Origin: Odoribacter sp.
Lineage (GTDB): Bacteria > Bacteroidota > Bacteroidia > Bacteroidales > Prolixibacteraceae
Assembly (NCBI GenBank): GCA_013824715.1
Contig: PNOH01000023.1
Span: 1 to 64,000 of the forward strand
Length of the DNA stretch: 64,000 nucleotides
Direction of reading: 5' to 3'
Shown here: positions 16,763 to 25,636 of the stretch, piece after piece
Position numbering within the stretch: position 1 is the first letter of the stretch
Layout: the number at the start of each line of letters is the position of its first letter
Notes under the pieces: generated by a model
Databases searched by the model: none
What the model was told of the DNA's origin: nothing
The model's input: the letters and a program-made list of their open reading frames with translations, nothing else
Program-made: the position numbers and the translations under genes

Positions 16763-19700
16763 ATGAGGATAAAATTTGTATCAGCAATAGTAGTTCTGTT
16801 CGGTCTGTTGCCATTGTTTTCGGTGGCCGGCAATCCTTTGGAGCCCGATCCATGCCATTATTCAACCGAAGGAACAGATTTTTGGTTTGGCCTGATGCAA
16901 AACAGGAATACCGGCGCCACACATGTTACCGAAGTTACAGTAACTTCAAGGATTGGAGCAAATTTTACGGTTACTTATGGTCCGGGCGAAACCCCAATAG
17001 GAAGTTATACCGTACCCGCCAATAAATCAGTAATTGTTCCGATTAATTACAGTCTGCTGGAAGCACAGGGTTCGGAAAGCATTGAAAACAAAGGTATTCA
17101 TCTAGTTTCAGACAATCCGGTAAATGTTTATGCCTTAAATTACCGGACACGATCATCGGATGTCGCAGTTATTTATCCTACTGAATCGCTTGGACAAGAA
17201 TATTTTGCCATGTGTTATTCTCCCCGTTATACCACCAGCAACGAATCGAACAGTGAATTTTTAGTGGTAGCAACTGAAGATAATACTTTGGTTAAAATAA
17301 CTCCAACCCGATATACTGATAAAGGTAAACAGGCTAATCTTCCATTTACCATCACTTTAAACAAGGGGCAGTCTTATCAGGTACAGGCAGGGAACACCGA
17401 TCCTTCCGGAAAAGAAGACCTGACCGGTAGTTATGTCACAGCGAATAAACCCATCGCATTCTTTTCAGGTGCAAAAGCTGTAACAATACCTGTTGCCGGA
17501 TTTATTGGCGCATCCTATGATCATCTTTACGAGCAAATGCCGCCTACCAGCACCTGGGGAAAAGAGTTTTACGTGGTTCCGTTAAAACTGCGTTCAAAAG
17601 ATACTTACCGTGTTTTGGCGGCTGAAAATAACACAACAATCAGGATTGAAGGAACTGGTACAGTTGTAACACTGGCCCGCGGTGAATTCTATGAATTTGA
17701 GCTGAACAGCAACCAGGCTTGTCGAATCATTTCAAACCGTAAAGTTCTGCTTGCGCAGTTTTGCCGATCGCAAAATGCTGATGAGAATAACGGGGTAGGG
17801 GATCCGTTCATGATCATTTTAAGTCCGGTAGTTCAGAAGATAAGTGATGTGACCTTCGAAGCTTATGGGTCAGATCTGATCAGGAATATTTTTTACGTGA
17901 ATGTTATTACTGAAACGAAAGATGTATCTGCGATGTATCTGGATGGAGTTAATATCAGTACTTCCTTCAACCCATTTCCGAAAGGGGGGTACTCCTACGC
18001 ACAGATACCCACAAGCAAAGGTACTCACCAGTTGCAGAATACAGCCGATAAAGGTGGCTTTCTGGCCTTTATCTATGGTTTTGGCGATAGAGGAAGTACT
18101 GAATCTTATGGTTATGGCGTAGGTTTTAACCTGGATATTCAGCTCGATTTGGGAGGGAGTTTTGATATTGCCGATACACTTGTCGTATGCCAGGGAACTG
18201 AGGTGAAACTGGATGCCGGTGAATATTTTGAAACGTACCGCTGGAGTACAAAAGATACGACATCATTCATCATGGCATCTAAGGAAGGATGGCATTCGGT
18301 TCAGGTAATAACCGGAAGAGGATGCATAAGATCAGACAGCTTATATATCAGGATAAGCGATCCGAAAATGGTTTTGGGCAAAGATGCCAGTTCATGTGGC
18401 CCTGGAAAAATTGTACTCGAAGCAACCAGTGGTTTCAAATCGTATAAATGGCAGGATGGATCAACCGGAAATAAATTCAGGGTAGATAAAACCGGTGATT
18501 ATATTGTAACCGGAATTAATGAATTTGACTGTGAGGCTTCGGATACTGTGCATGTGGATGTTTTTCAGGTTCCTGAAGTGAAGATTAAGGGAGAAATACA
18601 TCATTGCGGTGTTTTTACTTCAGAACTTAAGGTTGATGTTACCAATTGTGATGCTTCGTTTTGGAATTATGCAGGTGCTGCAAAATGGACATCAACACCC
18701 GCCGGTCTGGAATTGTCAAATGAACAACCGGACAAGGTATCGCTGAAAGCAACTAAACCTGGCTTTTATACCGTGAATTACATTCTGACTACCAGGAATG
18801 GTTGTCAGGATTCTGATACATTTCAGGTTGGATTTTATGAAATCCCGGAATCAAGCTTCGAAGTTACTTCTCCAAATTCTACAGATAAATGCAGTACTTA
18901 TGAACGAATTGTGAAATACACGGGCAAGAGTGGCCCAACTGCTAAATTCAACTGGGATTTTGGGGGATTAGTTTTACTCGACCATCCCAGTCCGGATATT
19001 TATATGGTTTCGATTGGGGCCAATAAACGCAACCGGACTATAAAACTGGTTGTTGAGGAACACGGGTGCACCAGTTCGGAGACTTCAAAAACGATAGGAG
19101 TTGATCCCAAATTCAAGTATTGGGCAGAGGATGTGCATGGATGTGATTCATTGTGTGTGCAGTTTAGGAGCGAAGTGGCTATCATGGATTCGGTCGTTTA
19201 CCATTGGACTTTTGGCGACGGGGCAGTTTCAAAGCTTCAAAATCCGGTACATTGTTACCGCGATACTGGCAAATATGATGTTTCGTTGCTGGTCACCAAT
19301 GTGATTGATGGTTGCCGGAATGGTTCGGTTGAGCCTGAAATGATTCAGATTTTCCCCACTCCGAAAGCGGTCATTTCTGCCGATCCGGAGTTTTGTTACG
19401 AGGATACAGCCCATTTCGAATACCTCAATAGTAAAGAATATTCAAATTGCAAATGGTTTGCAAAGGGCAATCAACTGCTTTTAGACGAAAATATTAAAGC
19501 CAGTTACCGGCTCACCAATGAAATTTCGGAAGTCGGGTTTATGGTTGAGGAAAATGGCTGCTCGTGCGATACCTTAAAGGTTTTGGTCAAACGTAAACCT
19601 AATTTTGATTTTGAAGCCAGTGAAAATGAAATCTGTCAGCCGTTTCCGGTTGTACTGAGATCAATACCCAAAGATCCGGACCTGCAATTTAAATGGAGTG

Positions 19701-20374
19701 TTGATTCTTTGGCTCAAGTGGAAGGTGATTCGCTGAATCACCTGTTTCCGCAGGCAGGCTACTATGCGGTAACTTTGGAGGTTTTTTCAGCATTAACAGG
19801 TTGTTCCGATATTTTGACCAAAAAGAATTTTATACATGTATATCCGTTGCCCATCCCGAAATTTGAACAGAATTACAAAGTGGCTACCCTTGAACATCCC
19901 GATATTTCATTTTCAAACCAATCGGAAGGAGCTGTGAAATTTTATTGGGATTTTGGAGATGGGACTTCGAGTGAGGAAATGAGTCCGGGCCACAAATATG
20001 CCGATATTGGAGAATATCAGGTTATTTTACAGACATATTCTGATTTTGGATGTACAGATACGATCAGTTCAATGGTGAAAATTATTCCATTTACCTTCTT
20101 TGTCCCCAATGCGTTCAGGCCCGACAGCGATATTCCTGAAAACCGCATTTTCCTCCCCATTCGTGAAGGAATTGATCCGGAGAAATATAAATTTGAAATA
20201 TTTAACAGGGTTGGCTCAACTGTATTTGCAACGAGAAATCCTGAGAATGGCTGGAACGGCACCATGCCTGAAAATTCAAAAGCTGAACTTGGAATTTATG
20301 TTTGGATTGTACAATACTCCGACATACAGGGTTACGGGCATTTGCAAAAAGGAACAGTAATGCTGGTGAGGTAA
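16763..20374 (+). CDS. Gliding-motility/T9SS type B cargo protein with IgGFc-binding-like and PKD domains
   Basis: 1203 residues. Signal peptide (about 1-22), then an IgGFc-binding-like N-terminal region (about 30-460; STEGTDFWFGLMQN, NKSVIVPINY, FFSGAKAVTIP), several immunoglobulin-like/PKD modules (about 470-1100; FNWDFGG, YHWTFGDGAVSKLQNP, FYWDFGDGTSSEEMSPGH), and a gliding-motility-associated C-terminal domain (about 1108-1203) opening with FFVPNAFRPD and containing KFEIFNRVGSTVF and GWNGT. This last domain is the type B signal for secretion by the type IX system to the cell surface. The protein is probably a surface adhesin. The convergent next gene encodes PorP/SprF, the outer-membrane partner that type B cargo usually requires. 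Confidence 0.9.
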   Translation: MRIKFVSAIVVLFGLLPLFSVAGNPLEPDPCHYSTEGTDFWFGLMQNRNTGATHVTEVTVTSRIGANFTVTYGPGETPIGSYTVPANKSVIVPINYSLLEAQGSESIENKGIHLVSDNPVNVYALNYRTRSSDVAVIYPTESLGQEYFAMCYSPRYTTSNESNSEFLVVATEDNTLVKITPTRYTDKGKQANLPFTITLNKGQSYQVQAGNTDPSGKEDLTGSYVTANKPIAFFSGAKAVTIPVAGFIGASYDHLYEQMPPTSTWGKEFYVVPLKLRSKDTYRVLAAENNTTIRIEGTGTVVTLARGEFYEFELNSNQACRIISNRKVLLAQFCRSQNADENNGVGDPFMIILSPVVQKISDVTFEAYGSDLIRNIFYVNVITETKDVSAMYLDGVNISTSFNPFPKGGYSYAQIPTSKGTHQLQNTADKGGFLAFIYGFGDRGSTESYGYGVGFNLDIQLDLGGSFDIADTLVVCQGTEVKLDAGEYFETYRWSTKDTTSFIMASKEGWHSVQVITGRGCIRSDSLYIRISDPKMVLGKDASSCGPGKIVLEATSGFKSYKWQDGSTGNKFRVDKTGDYIVTGINEFDCEASDTVHVDVFQVPEVKIKGEIHHCGVFTSELKVDVTNCDASFWNYAGAAKWTSTPAGLELSNEQPDKVSLKATKPGFYTVNYILTTRNGCQDSDTFQVGFYEIPESSFEVTSPNSTDKCSTYERIVKYTGKSGPTAKFNWDFGGLVLLDHPSPDIYMVSIGANKRNRTIKLVVEEHGCTSSETSKTIGVDPKFKYWAEDVHGCDSLCVQFRSEVAIMDSVVYHWTFGDGAVSKLQNPVHCYRDTGKYDVSLLVTNVIDGCRNGSVEPEMIQIFPTPKAVISADPEFCYEDTAHFEYLNSKEYSNCKWFAKGNQLLLDENIKASYRLTNEISEVGFMVEENGCSCDTLKVLVKRKPNFDFEASENEICQPFPVVLRSIPKDPDLQFKWSVDSLAQVEGDSLNHLFPQAGYYAVTLEVFSALTGCSDILTKKNFIHVYPLPIPKFEQNYKVATLEHPDISFSNQSEGAVKFYWDFGDGTSSEEMSPGHKYADIGEYQVILQTYSDFGCTDTISSMVKIIPFTFFVPNAFRPDSDIPENRIFLPIREGIDPEKYKFEIFNRVGSTVFATRNPENGWNGTMPENSKAELGIYVWIVQYSDIQGYGHLQKGTVMLVR

Positions 20375-20469
20375 GATTAAAGGATTTACAATTTGCAATT
20401 TACCATTTACTATCGAATTTCCGTCTTAGGACTCCCGTCTTAGGACTTCGGATTTTCTCCTTCTAATAT

Positions 20470-20512
20470 GCTCCCCTCGATACCCCGAATACTCGGGGCT
20501 ACTCAGGGAGCG
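20470..20512. repeat. REP-like palindromic repeat, copy 2
   Basis: Same sequence as 10220-10263 apart from CCCT to CCCC near the left end; hairpin CCCCGAatacTCGGGG intact. It lies between the convergent cargo and PorP/SprF genes, where it may also end transcription from either side. Confidence 0.85.
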
Positions 20513-20546
20513 GAACTTCGGACTCCGAACTCCGAACTCCGAACTT
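20513..20546. repeat. Tandem CCGAACT repeat
   Basis: Four near-perfect 9-bp units (GGACTCCGAACTCCGAAC type) directly next to the palindromic repeat. The reverse strand (GTTCGGAGTTCGGAGT) resembles the repeat block inside the helicase gene. The adjacent 20400-20460 holds related words (CTTAGGACT). Confidence 0.75.
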
Positions 20547-20548
20547 CT

Positions 20549-21559
20549 TCAACGAATATCCCATTCGCCCGGAATTTCATAGAAGGGGAAGATGCTTTTC
20601 TTTCCCGGATCCTTTAACAGATAAGAAATCGAAATTTCAACCGCACCATGCGAGCGCAGACCAACTCCTTTTAGGTTCAAATCGTAAGTAATTGCTGTTT
20701 TCAATTGTTTGCCCACATAGCCAGCCATTACAATGCAATCAGCGCTTTTTCTGGTAGTTAATCTGTTCCATAATCCAAGTGAAAAACCTTTTCGGTTGGC
20801 ATATAATCCGTAAGTGATGTTTTTTTCGGTTCCTTGCGCCTGAAGGATAAAATTCGGATTGAATGTACAGTATTTCCGCAGGTGGCCGGGCTTGTACCAG
20901 GGAAGATTGATTTCAAGGTGCATGGTGTATTTCCGGTGAAGAAAATACGAATATCCGGTGTAGATGGATTGATCAGGTTCATGAAGATGGTCGCCTGCAA
21001 TTCCGAAAAAATACTTGTCGTTGAAAATCAGCAGGCCTGCTCCAAAATCAGGGAAAAGCCGGTTATTGTTATCAGGCATAGTTTCAGCGGTTGGTTGATG
21101 TTGTCCATAAATGGGATCAAGTCCGTCAGCAAAAATTAAGCGGTTAAAACTGAGCGAATTAAGCTGAGCTCCGGCAGTCAGGCTTCCGTACATGGTCCAT
21201 TTACGATTTATCCTGATTTCTTTCGAGTAGGCAAATTTAAAACTAGTTTCAGTATAAATCCCATCCCCCTGAACATCGTTGTAAAGCAAAAAACCTATTC
21301 CGCTGGTTATTTGAGGCAGATAGGTATCAAATGACGCAAAATAAGTGGTGTAAGCCTTATCCATCCCCGGCCATTGATTGCGGTATTGTACACCAGTTCT
21401 CGGAACTTTCATCGTTCCGGAATATGCAGGGTTCAAATAAACTGGGTTCATGAAAAATTGGGAGAAATAGACATCCTGTGCCTGTAATCTATTGCACCAA
21501 CCCGTAATTAAACTGATTATCAGGATCGTCTTGGTTAATACACGGGTAAATCTAGTCAT
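20549..21559 (-). CDS. PorP/SprF-family type IX secretion outer-membrane protein
   Basis: 336 residues with a signal peptide (about 1-27, ending LQAQ) and the family-typical start QDVYFSQFFMNPVYLNPAYSG followed by RTGVQYRNQWPGM. The rest is a predicted outer-membrane beta barrel with alternating aromatic strands. PorP/SprF proteins are thought to be barrel partners that allow attachment or secretion of type B CTD proteins; the cargo gene is convergent next door. A TAAATTTG -7 element lies 29 bp upstream. The core type IX secretion genes are elsewhere in the genome. Confidence 0.93.
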   Translation of the reverse strand: MTRFTRVLTKTILIISLITGWCNRLQAQDVYFSQFFMNPVYLNPAYSGTMKVPRTGVQYRNQWPGMDKAYTTYFASFDTYLPQITSGIGFLLYNDVQGDGIYTETSFKFAYSKEIRINRKWTMYGSLTAGAQLNSLSFNRLIFADGLDPIYGQHQPTAETMPDNNNRLFPDFGAGLLIFNDKYFFGIAGDHLHEPDQSIYTGYSYFLHRKYTMHLEINLPWYKPGHLRKYCTFNPNFILQAQGTEKNITYGLYANRKGFSLGLWNRLTTRKSADCIVMAGYVGKQLKTAITYDLNLKGVGLRSHGAVEISISYLLKDPGKKSIFPFYEIPGEWDIR

Positions 21560-21587
21560 TCAGGGAATCGCGGTAAAGTTGTCTGTT

Positions 21588-21595
21588 CAAATTTA
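21588..21595 (-). promoter_or_regulatory. -7 promoter element (TAAATTTG) of the PorP/SprF gene
   Basis: Perfect TAnnTTTG on the minus strand, 29 bp before the start codon. Confidence 0.6.
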
Positions 21596-21704
21596 TAAAA
21601 TAAAATAGATGAACCTTAGAATGAATCAGTTATTTCAGCTTATTTTCAATGCCAAAAAGAGAACAAAAAAAACCTGGTAAAAAGTCAAACCCTTGAAAAA
21701 AACT

Positions 21705-21712
21705 TATTTTTG
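21705..21712 (+). promoter_or_regulatory. -7 promoter element (TATTTTTG) of the DUF4293 gene
   Basis: Perfect TAnnTTTG, 18 bp before the ATG at 21730. Confidence 0.6.
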
Positions 21713-21729
21713 CAAAAAATTTTATAATC

Positions 21730-22173
21730 ATGATACAACGTATTCAAACTTTATACCTGCTGATTTCAGCTATTCTGATTGCTTTTTTAATTGTATTGCC
21801 ATTTGCAGAGATTTTATCAGATGGCGTAATTTATCAGTTCAATATTAAGGGGGTATTACTGGATGGTGTTTTAAAGAAAAGCGGAGCATTACTATCCATT
21901 TTGACCGGAATGGGTTTGGCAATGCATGGCTATGCAATTTTAAGTTTCAGAAATAGAACCAGACAAATAAGGGTAATCGTTTTTGCAATCCTGTTCTTAT
22001 TAGGTGTCATTGGCATGTTTTACTTCTTTACTTACTTTTCATTCAGCGGATCAAAAATCAGCTTTAAAATGGGTGCGATTTTTCCGATGGTTGCAATAAT
22101 TTTCGATTATCTGGCCATTCGGGCGGTTGGCAAAGACGAAGCGCTGATCCGTTCCATTGACCGGATCAGGTAA
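21730..22173 (+). CDS. DUF4293 family membrane protein
   Basis: 147 residues with four predicted transmembrane helices (about 8-27, 56-74, 82-104 and 115-132) and the characteristic family start MIQRIQTLYLLIS. DUF4293 proteins are small inner-membrane proteins almost confined to Bacteroidota; their function is unknown. Single gene with its own promoter. Confidence 0.9.
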   Translation: MIQRIQTLYLLISAILIAFLIVLPFAEILSDGVIYQFNIKGVLLDGVLKKSGALLSILTGMGLAMHGYAILSFRNRTRQIRVIVFAILFLLGVIGMFYFFTYFSFSGSKISFKMGAIFPMVAIIFDYLAIRAVGKDEALIRSIDRIR

Positions 22174-22212
22174 AAAAAGTTGCGGGTTCCGGGATTCGGA
22201 TTTCCAATTTCA

Positions 22213-22277
22213 TGCTCCCTTTCTGACTTCATTTGGTTTCGGGTTAGCCTTCGGACTTCTGTCTCCGGTCTCCAGAC
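22213..22277. repeat. Intergenic repeat related to the helicase insert
   Basis: The reverse strand reads GAGACCGGAGACAGAAGTCC and GAAGGCTAACCCGAAACC, very close to 15110-15160 inside the helicase gene. It lies between DUF4293 and the convergent LacI-type regulator gene. Confidence 0.75.
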
Positions 22278-22283
22278 TATTTC

Positions 22284-23303
22284 CTATTTCCGTATTGAAG
22301 ATTCCCTGACAATCAACTCGGTAGGAAGAACGATGGTTTGGTAAGTCCGCTCATTGTTTTCGATTTTTCGGATGATTAATTCGGCTGCTTTTTGCCCCAT
22401 CTCGAAACCAGGTTGAGCAATAGTTGAAATAGATGGGGATACGACTTTAGAATATGGTTCGTTGCTAAATCCAACAATTCCAACATCTTCAGGAATTCTG
22501 ATTCCCTTGTCCCTAAGGTAAATCATAGCGCTGAGCGCTGTAGTATCGTTTCCGCAGAAAATGGCATCGGGCGGATGGGGCAGGCTCATTAGATATTGTG
22601 TTGCAGCAACCCCGTCTTCACTGGTCAGCCTGTTAATATTTATCAATGATTCGTCGAATGGAATCCCATTCTTTCGGAGCGCTTCCATGTACCCGTTTTT
22701 TCGATTAAGATAAATCATGAGGTTTTGGGGGCCGGCTAAATGTCCAATCCGTTTGTATCCCTGATCAATTAAATGTTGGGTAACCCTGAATCCGCCTGCA
22801 AAATCATCAACAACAATTTTATCAGTTTCAATTTCGGGCACAGCGCGGTCGAAAAATACCAGTGGAATATTCTTTTTCCTGAAAAGTTTTAAATGTTCGA
22901 ATGTGCTGGCCTGCATGGCGATTGAAATAATCAGACCATCAACCCGGTTCGAAAACATGGATTGAACAATGTTAATTTCTTTGGCAGCAAGGTCGTTCGA
23001 TTGTGAAATGACCACCGTGTATCCTGCTTTATAGGCAACATCTTCAGCTCCACTGATCACCGATGAAAAGAAGTAACGGTTGATCAATGGAACAACAATC
23101 CCTATGGTATTCGATTTTTTGTTGCGCAGGTTTGATGCAAGTGTGTTTGGACGGTATCCTAATGAGTCGGCTATAGCTTTGATCTTTTCTTTTGTTTTAA
23201 GACTAATCCGTGGATTATCGTTTAAAGCCCTTGAAACAGTTGACGCAGAGATTTTCAGTTCTCTGGCTATATCGTGTATGGTAGGTTCCGAATTTTTGTT
23301 CAT
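22284..23303 (-). CDS. LacI/GalR-family transcriptional regulator
   Basis: 339 residues: an N-terminal LacI helix-turn-helix (about 8-55; TIHDIARELKISASTVSRALN, hinge YRPNTLASNL) and a periplasmic-binding-protein-like sugar sensor (about 62-339; NTIGIVVPLINRYFFSSVISGAE, GFSNEPYSKVVSPSISTIAQP). It is divergent from kduI-kduD and a GC-centred palindrome of LacI type lies in the shared promoter, so it most likely controls uronate degradation, with an intermediate such as KDG or an unsaturated uronate as inducer (inference). Its own -7 box CATATTTG deviates from consensus by one base. Confidence 0.93.
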   Translation of the reverse strand: MNKNSEPTIHDIARELKISASTVSRALNDNPRISLKTKEKIKAIADSLGYRPNTLASNLRNKKSNTIGIVVPLINRYFFSSVISGAEDVAYKAGYTVVISQSNDLAAKEINIVQSMFSNRVDGLIISIAMQASTFEHLKLFRKKNIPLVFFDRAVPEIETDKIVVDDFAGGFRVTQHLIDQGYKRIGHLAGPQNLMIYLNRKNGYMEALRKNGIPFDESLININRLTSEDGVAATQYLMSLPHPPDAIFCGNDTTALSAMIYLRDKGIRIPEDVGIVGFSNEPYSKVVSPSISTIAQPGFEMGQKAAELIIRKIENNERTYQTIVLPTELIVRESSIRK

Positions 23304-23371
23304 ATCAGTCTTGAATATTATGCAAATATGCTAATTATTTCTTTTTAAGCCATCAGGAATAAAATAGATAT

Positions 23372-23383
23372 GCAATCGATTGC
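23372..23383. promoter_or_regulatory. LacI-family operator, GCAATCGATTGC
   Basis: A perfect 12-bp palindrome with the central CG typical of LacI/GalR operators (compare GCAAACGTTTGC-like sites). It lies between the divergent regulator and kduI, 17 bp before the kduI -7 element, covering the -33 region, so binding would block RNA polymerase. The obvious ligand is the divergent LacI-type protein. Confidence 0.75.
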
Positions 23384-23400
23384 GCTTTATAAATAACTCT

Positions 23401-23408
23401 TATCTTTG
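23401..23408 (+). promoter_or_regulatory. kduI: -7 promoter element (TATCTTTG) of kduI-kduD
   Basis: Perfect TAnnTTTG, followed by a leader of about 80 bp before the kduI ATG. Confidence 0.7.
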
Positions 23409-23490
23409 CATAGAACTGAATTGTTTTTGGAATACCGAAAATAATCTCTTCAATTCGCAATAGAAATCAGAACTGTTAAATTGGGAAACT

Positions 23491-24333
23491 ATGTCAATTA
23501 TTTTTGAAGAACGATTTGCCTCACATTATCAGGACGTAAAACAGTATGACACCGCAAAGTTGCGTGCACATTTCCTGATTGAAACAGTCATGGAAGACGA
23601 CAAAATTCGACTGGTCTATTCGCATTACGACCGATACATTGCCGGTGGGGTAGTCCCTGCCAACGGTCCGCTCGAACTTACAGCAATTGACCCAATGAAG
23701 GCTCTTTATTTTTGCGAACGCCGCGAATTAGGAATCATTAATGTAGGAGCCAAAGGAATGGTTTTAGTTGATGGAACCGAGTATGTGCTCGATTTTAAGG
23801 AAGCCCTGTATGTCGGGAAAGGTGCCAGACAGATTATTTTCAAATCTGAAAGTACAACTTCCTCTGCCCGTTTTTACCTGAATTCAACTCCTGCACACAA
23901 AGAATTACCAACCAGGCACATTACTCTTAAAGATGCCAATGTGTTGCAAATGGGTTCACCGGCAACCTCCAACGAAAGGCAGATTAATCAGTTGCTGGTT
24001 AGTAAAGTGATTGAAACCTGCCAGTTGCAGATGGGAATGACCGAATTGCGGCCAGGAAGTGTCTGGAATACGATGCCAGCTCATACACACAGTCGCCGGA
24101 TGGAGGTGTATTTTTATTTCAATGTTCCTGAAGGTCAGGCAGTCTGTCACTTTATGGGTCAACCGCAGGAAACACGCCACATCTGGATGCAGAATGAACA
24201 AGCGGTGATTTCACCAAACTGGTCAATTCATTCGGCTGCGGGTACCAGCAATTACATCTTTATCTGGGGAATGGCAGGTGAAAATATGGATTATTCCGAC
24301 ATGGATGGTGTTCAGCCAAATCAATTGAGATAG
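23491..24333 (+). CDS. kduI: 5-dehydro-4-deoxy-D-glucuronate isomerase
   Basis: 280 residues, the normal length for KduI, a cupin-fold zinc isomerase. It converts 4-deoxy-L-threo-5-hexosulose uronate (from unsaturated uronates released by pectin or glycosaminoglycan lyases) into 3-deoxy-D-glycero-2,5-hexodiulosonate. The zinc ligands appear as H198, H200 and E205 in [12 protein letters not shown], with the later histidine in WSIHSAAG. Typical KduI passages include [12 protein letters not shown] and [13 protein letters not shown]. It is the first gene of a two-gene operon with kduD (18-bp gap), under the LacI-type operator. Confidence 0.96.
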   Translation: MSIIFEERFASHYQDVKQYDTAKLRAHFLIETVMEDDKIRLVYSHYDRYIAGGVVPANGPLELTAIDPMKALYFCERRELGIINVGAKGMVLVDGTEYVLDFKEALYVGKGARQIIFKSESTTSSARFYLNSTPAHKELPTRHITLKDANVLQMGSPATSNERQINQLLVSKVIETCQLQMGMTELRPGSVWNTMPAHTHSRRMEVYFYFNVPEGQAVCHFMGQPQETRHIWMQNEQAVISPNWSIHSAAGTSNYIFIWGMAGENMDYSDMDGVQPNQLR

Positions 24334-24351
24334 TTTTATAATACAGCATTT

Positions 24352-25152
24352 ATGAACGAATTATTTGATCTGACAGGAAAGGTTGCCCTTATTACAGGCG
24401 GAACACATGGTATAGGAATGGCCATTGGTAAAGTGCTTGGTAAAGCGGGCGCTAAAATTTGTGTGAATGACCTAAGTGAAGAAAGACTCGAAAACTGTAA
24501 AAAAGAATTTCAGGCTGAAGGAATTGATGTTTTTACATTGGTTTTTGATGTGACTAATGAAGCTGATGTTGACAGAGGCATTTCGATCATCGAAAAAGAA
24601 ATAGGAAGCGTTGATATTCTGGTGAACAATGCCGGAATCATTAAGCGAATTCCAATTCTGGATATGCCGATTGCCGATTTTAAACAGGTGATTGACGTTG
24701 ATTTAATTGCTCCACTAATTGTTTCGAAGCGAGTTGCTCCGAACATGATTGCCAAACGCAGCGGTAAAATCATCAACATGTGTTCGATGATGAGTGTTTA
24801 CGGTCGTAATTCAGTTTCGGCCTATTCTTCGGCCAAAGGCGGATTGAAGCTTCTAACAGCCAACATGTGCTGCGAGTGGGCTAAATATAACCTTCAGATT
24901 AATGGCATAGGCCCGGGTTACATTGTGACTTCCCAGACCGGACCTATCCGCGAAAATGGCCATCCTTTCAATGATCTGGTTATGACCCGTACTCCGGCAG
25001 GACGTTGGGGTGAGCCTGAAGATGTTGGTAACGCGGCGCTGTTCCTTGCTTCCAAAGCCAGTGATTTTGTAAATGGGCACATACTCTATGTTGATGGAGG
25101 TATTTTGGCAAATTTCGGTTATGTGAAGGGCGAAAATGAATTGCCACAATAA
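24352..25152 (+). CDS. kduD: KduD-type short-chain dehydrogenase (2-dehydro-3-deoxy-D-gluconate 5-dehydrogenase)
   Basis: 266 residues, classical SDR: nucleotide-binding TGGTHGIG at about 16-23, NNAGI at about 91-95, catalytic serine in NMCSMMSVYG and YSSAKGG with the Tyr/Lys pair at about 162/166. KduD reduces 3-deoxy-D-glycero-2,5-hexodiulosonate to 2-keto-3-deoxygluconate, the step after KduI. Gluconate 5-dehydrogenases are close relatives, so the assignment rests partly on the kduI neighbour. KDG kinase and aldolase are not in the window. Confidence 0.9.
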   Translation: MNELFDLTGKVALITGGTHGIGMAIGKVLGKAGAKICVNDLSEERLENCKKEFQAEGIDVFTLVFDVTNEADVDRGISIIEKEIGSVDILVNNAGIIKRIPILDMPIADFKQVIDVDLIAPLIVSKRVAPNMIAKRSGKIINMCSMMSVYGRNSVSAYSSAKGGLKLLTANMCCEWAKYNLQINGIGPGYIVTSQTGPIRENGHPFNDLVMTRTPAGRWGEPEDVGNAALFLASKASDFVNGHILYVDGGILANFGYVKGENELPQ

Positions 25153-25228
25153 ATTAAAAGTCAATTTCTGTAACTGTAATTTTAATTTGTAGATCATAGT
25201 CGACCAACAAAATATTTTGATTAGAATT

Positions 25229-25386
25229 ATTTCGTACCTACGGCACTCTTAGTCTGGTTGGAAATGGCTGTTCTATTAATATTTGGTGCCCCTGGCACCG
25301 ATTTTAGTTCCGTTAGGAACGAAATATTTATAGAAAAAAAAATTGCAACTGCAAGAATGAAGCCCCGTAGGTGGCGAAATATCAGT
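25229..25386. repeat. Composite dispersed intergenic repeat
   Basis: In the 484-bp gap after kduD. ATTTCGTACCTACGGCAC (25229-25246) and GCCCCGTAGGTGGCGAAAT (25362-25380) are inverted relative to each other, enclosing hairpins GGTGCC-CCT-GGCACC (25285-25299) and GTTCCGTTAGGAAC (25307-25320). Repeats with 'CCGTAGG...GCGAAAT' ends are widespread in Bacteroidota intergenic DNA. No gene is present in 25153-25636. Confidence 0.75.
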
Positions 25387-25420
25387 ATAATTATTGAGAG
25401 AATAGATTAGTTTATATTTT

Positions 25421-25458
25421 AAAGGTTTGAAATTCAATTGAATTTCAAACCTTTTTTT
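25421..25458 (+). terminator. Rho-independent terminator of kduI-kduD
   Basis: A perfect 34-bp palindrome (25421-25454) with arms AAAGGTTTGAAATTCAA, closing directly into a run of seven T. It ends the kdu operon and separates it from the glycyl radical enzyme operon. Confidence 0.85.
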
Positions 25459-25520
25459 ATTCCTCTATGTTTCTAAATCACTTTTCCCTTTCCTTTTTTT
25501 TGTTTTCATAGAATTTTGTA

Positions 25521-25534
25521 GTTTCATATGAAAC
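25521..25534. promoter_or_regulatory. Perfect palindrome GTTTCATATGAAAC, candidate operator
   Basis: A 14-bp perfect palindrome 27 bp upstream of the -7 element of the activase-glycyl radical enzyme operon, hence around the -33/-40 region. The operon's last gene encodes a DeoR-family regulator, which makes it the first candidate ligand (inference). Confidence 0.5.
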
Positions 25535-25561
25535 CTAATTGTATTTTAAATGAAAATTATT

Positions 25562-25569
25562 TATATTTG
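25562..25569 (+). promoter_or_regulatory. -7 promoter element (TATATTTG) of the glycyl radical enzyme operon
   Basis: Perfect TAnnTTTG; the leader to the ATG at 25637 is about 60 bp. Confidence 0.65.
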
Positions 25570-25636
25570 CTGTGTAAATTCTTAGGATTTCTACCTGACC
25601 AGAAATTCCCGGAAATTTCAACTAAAATCAACTTGT

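Noticed and set aside
25153-25636. Insertion sequence in the gap after kduD
   Set aside because: No transposase reading frame or terminal repeats with target duplications; the contents are dispersed hairpin repeats and a terminator.
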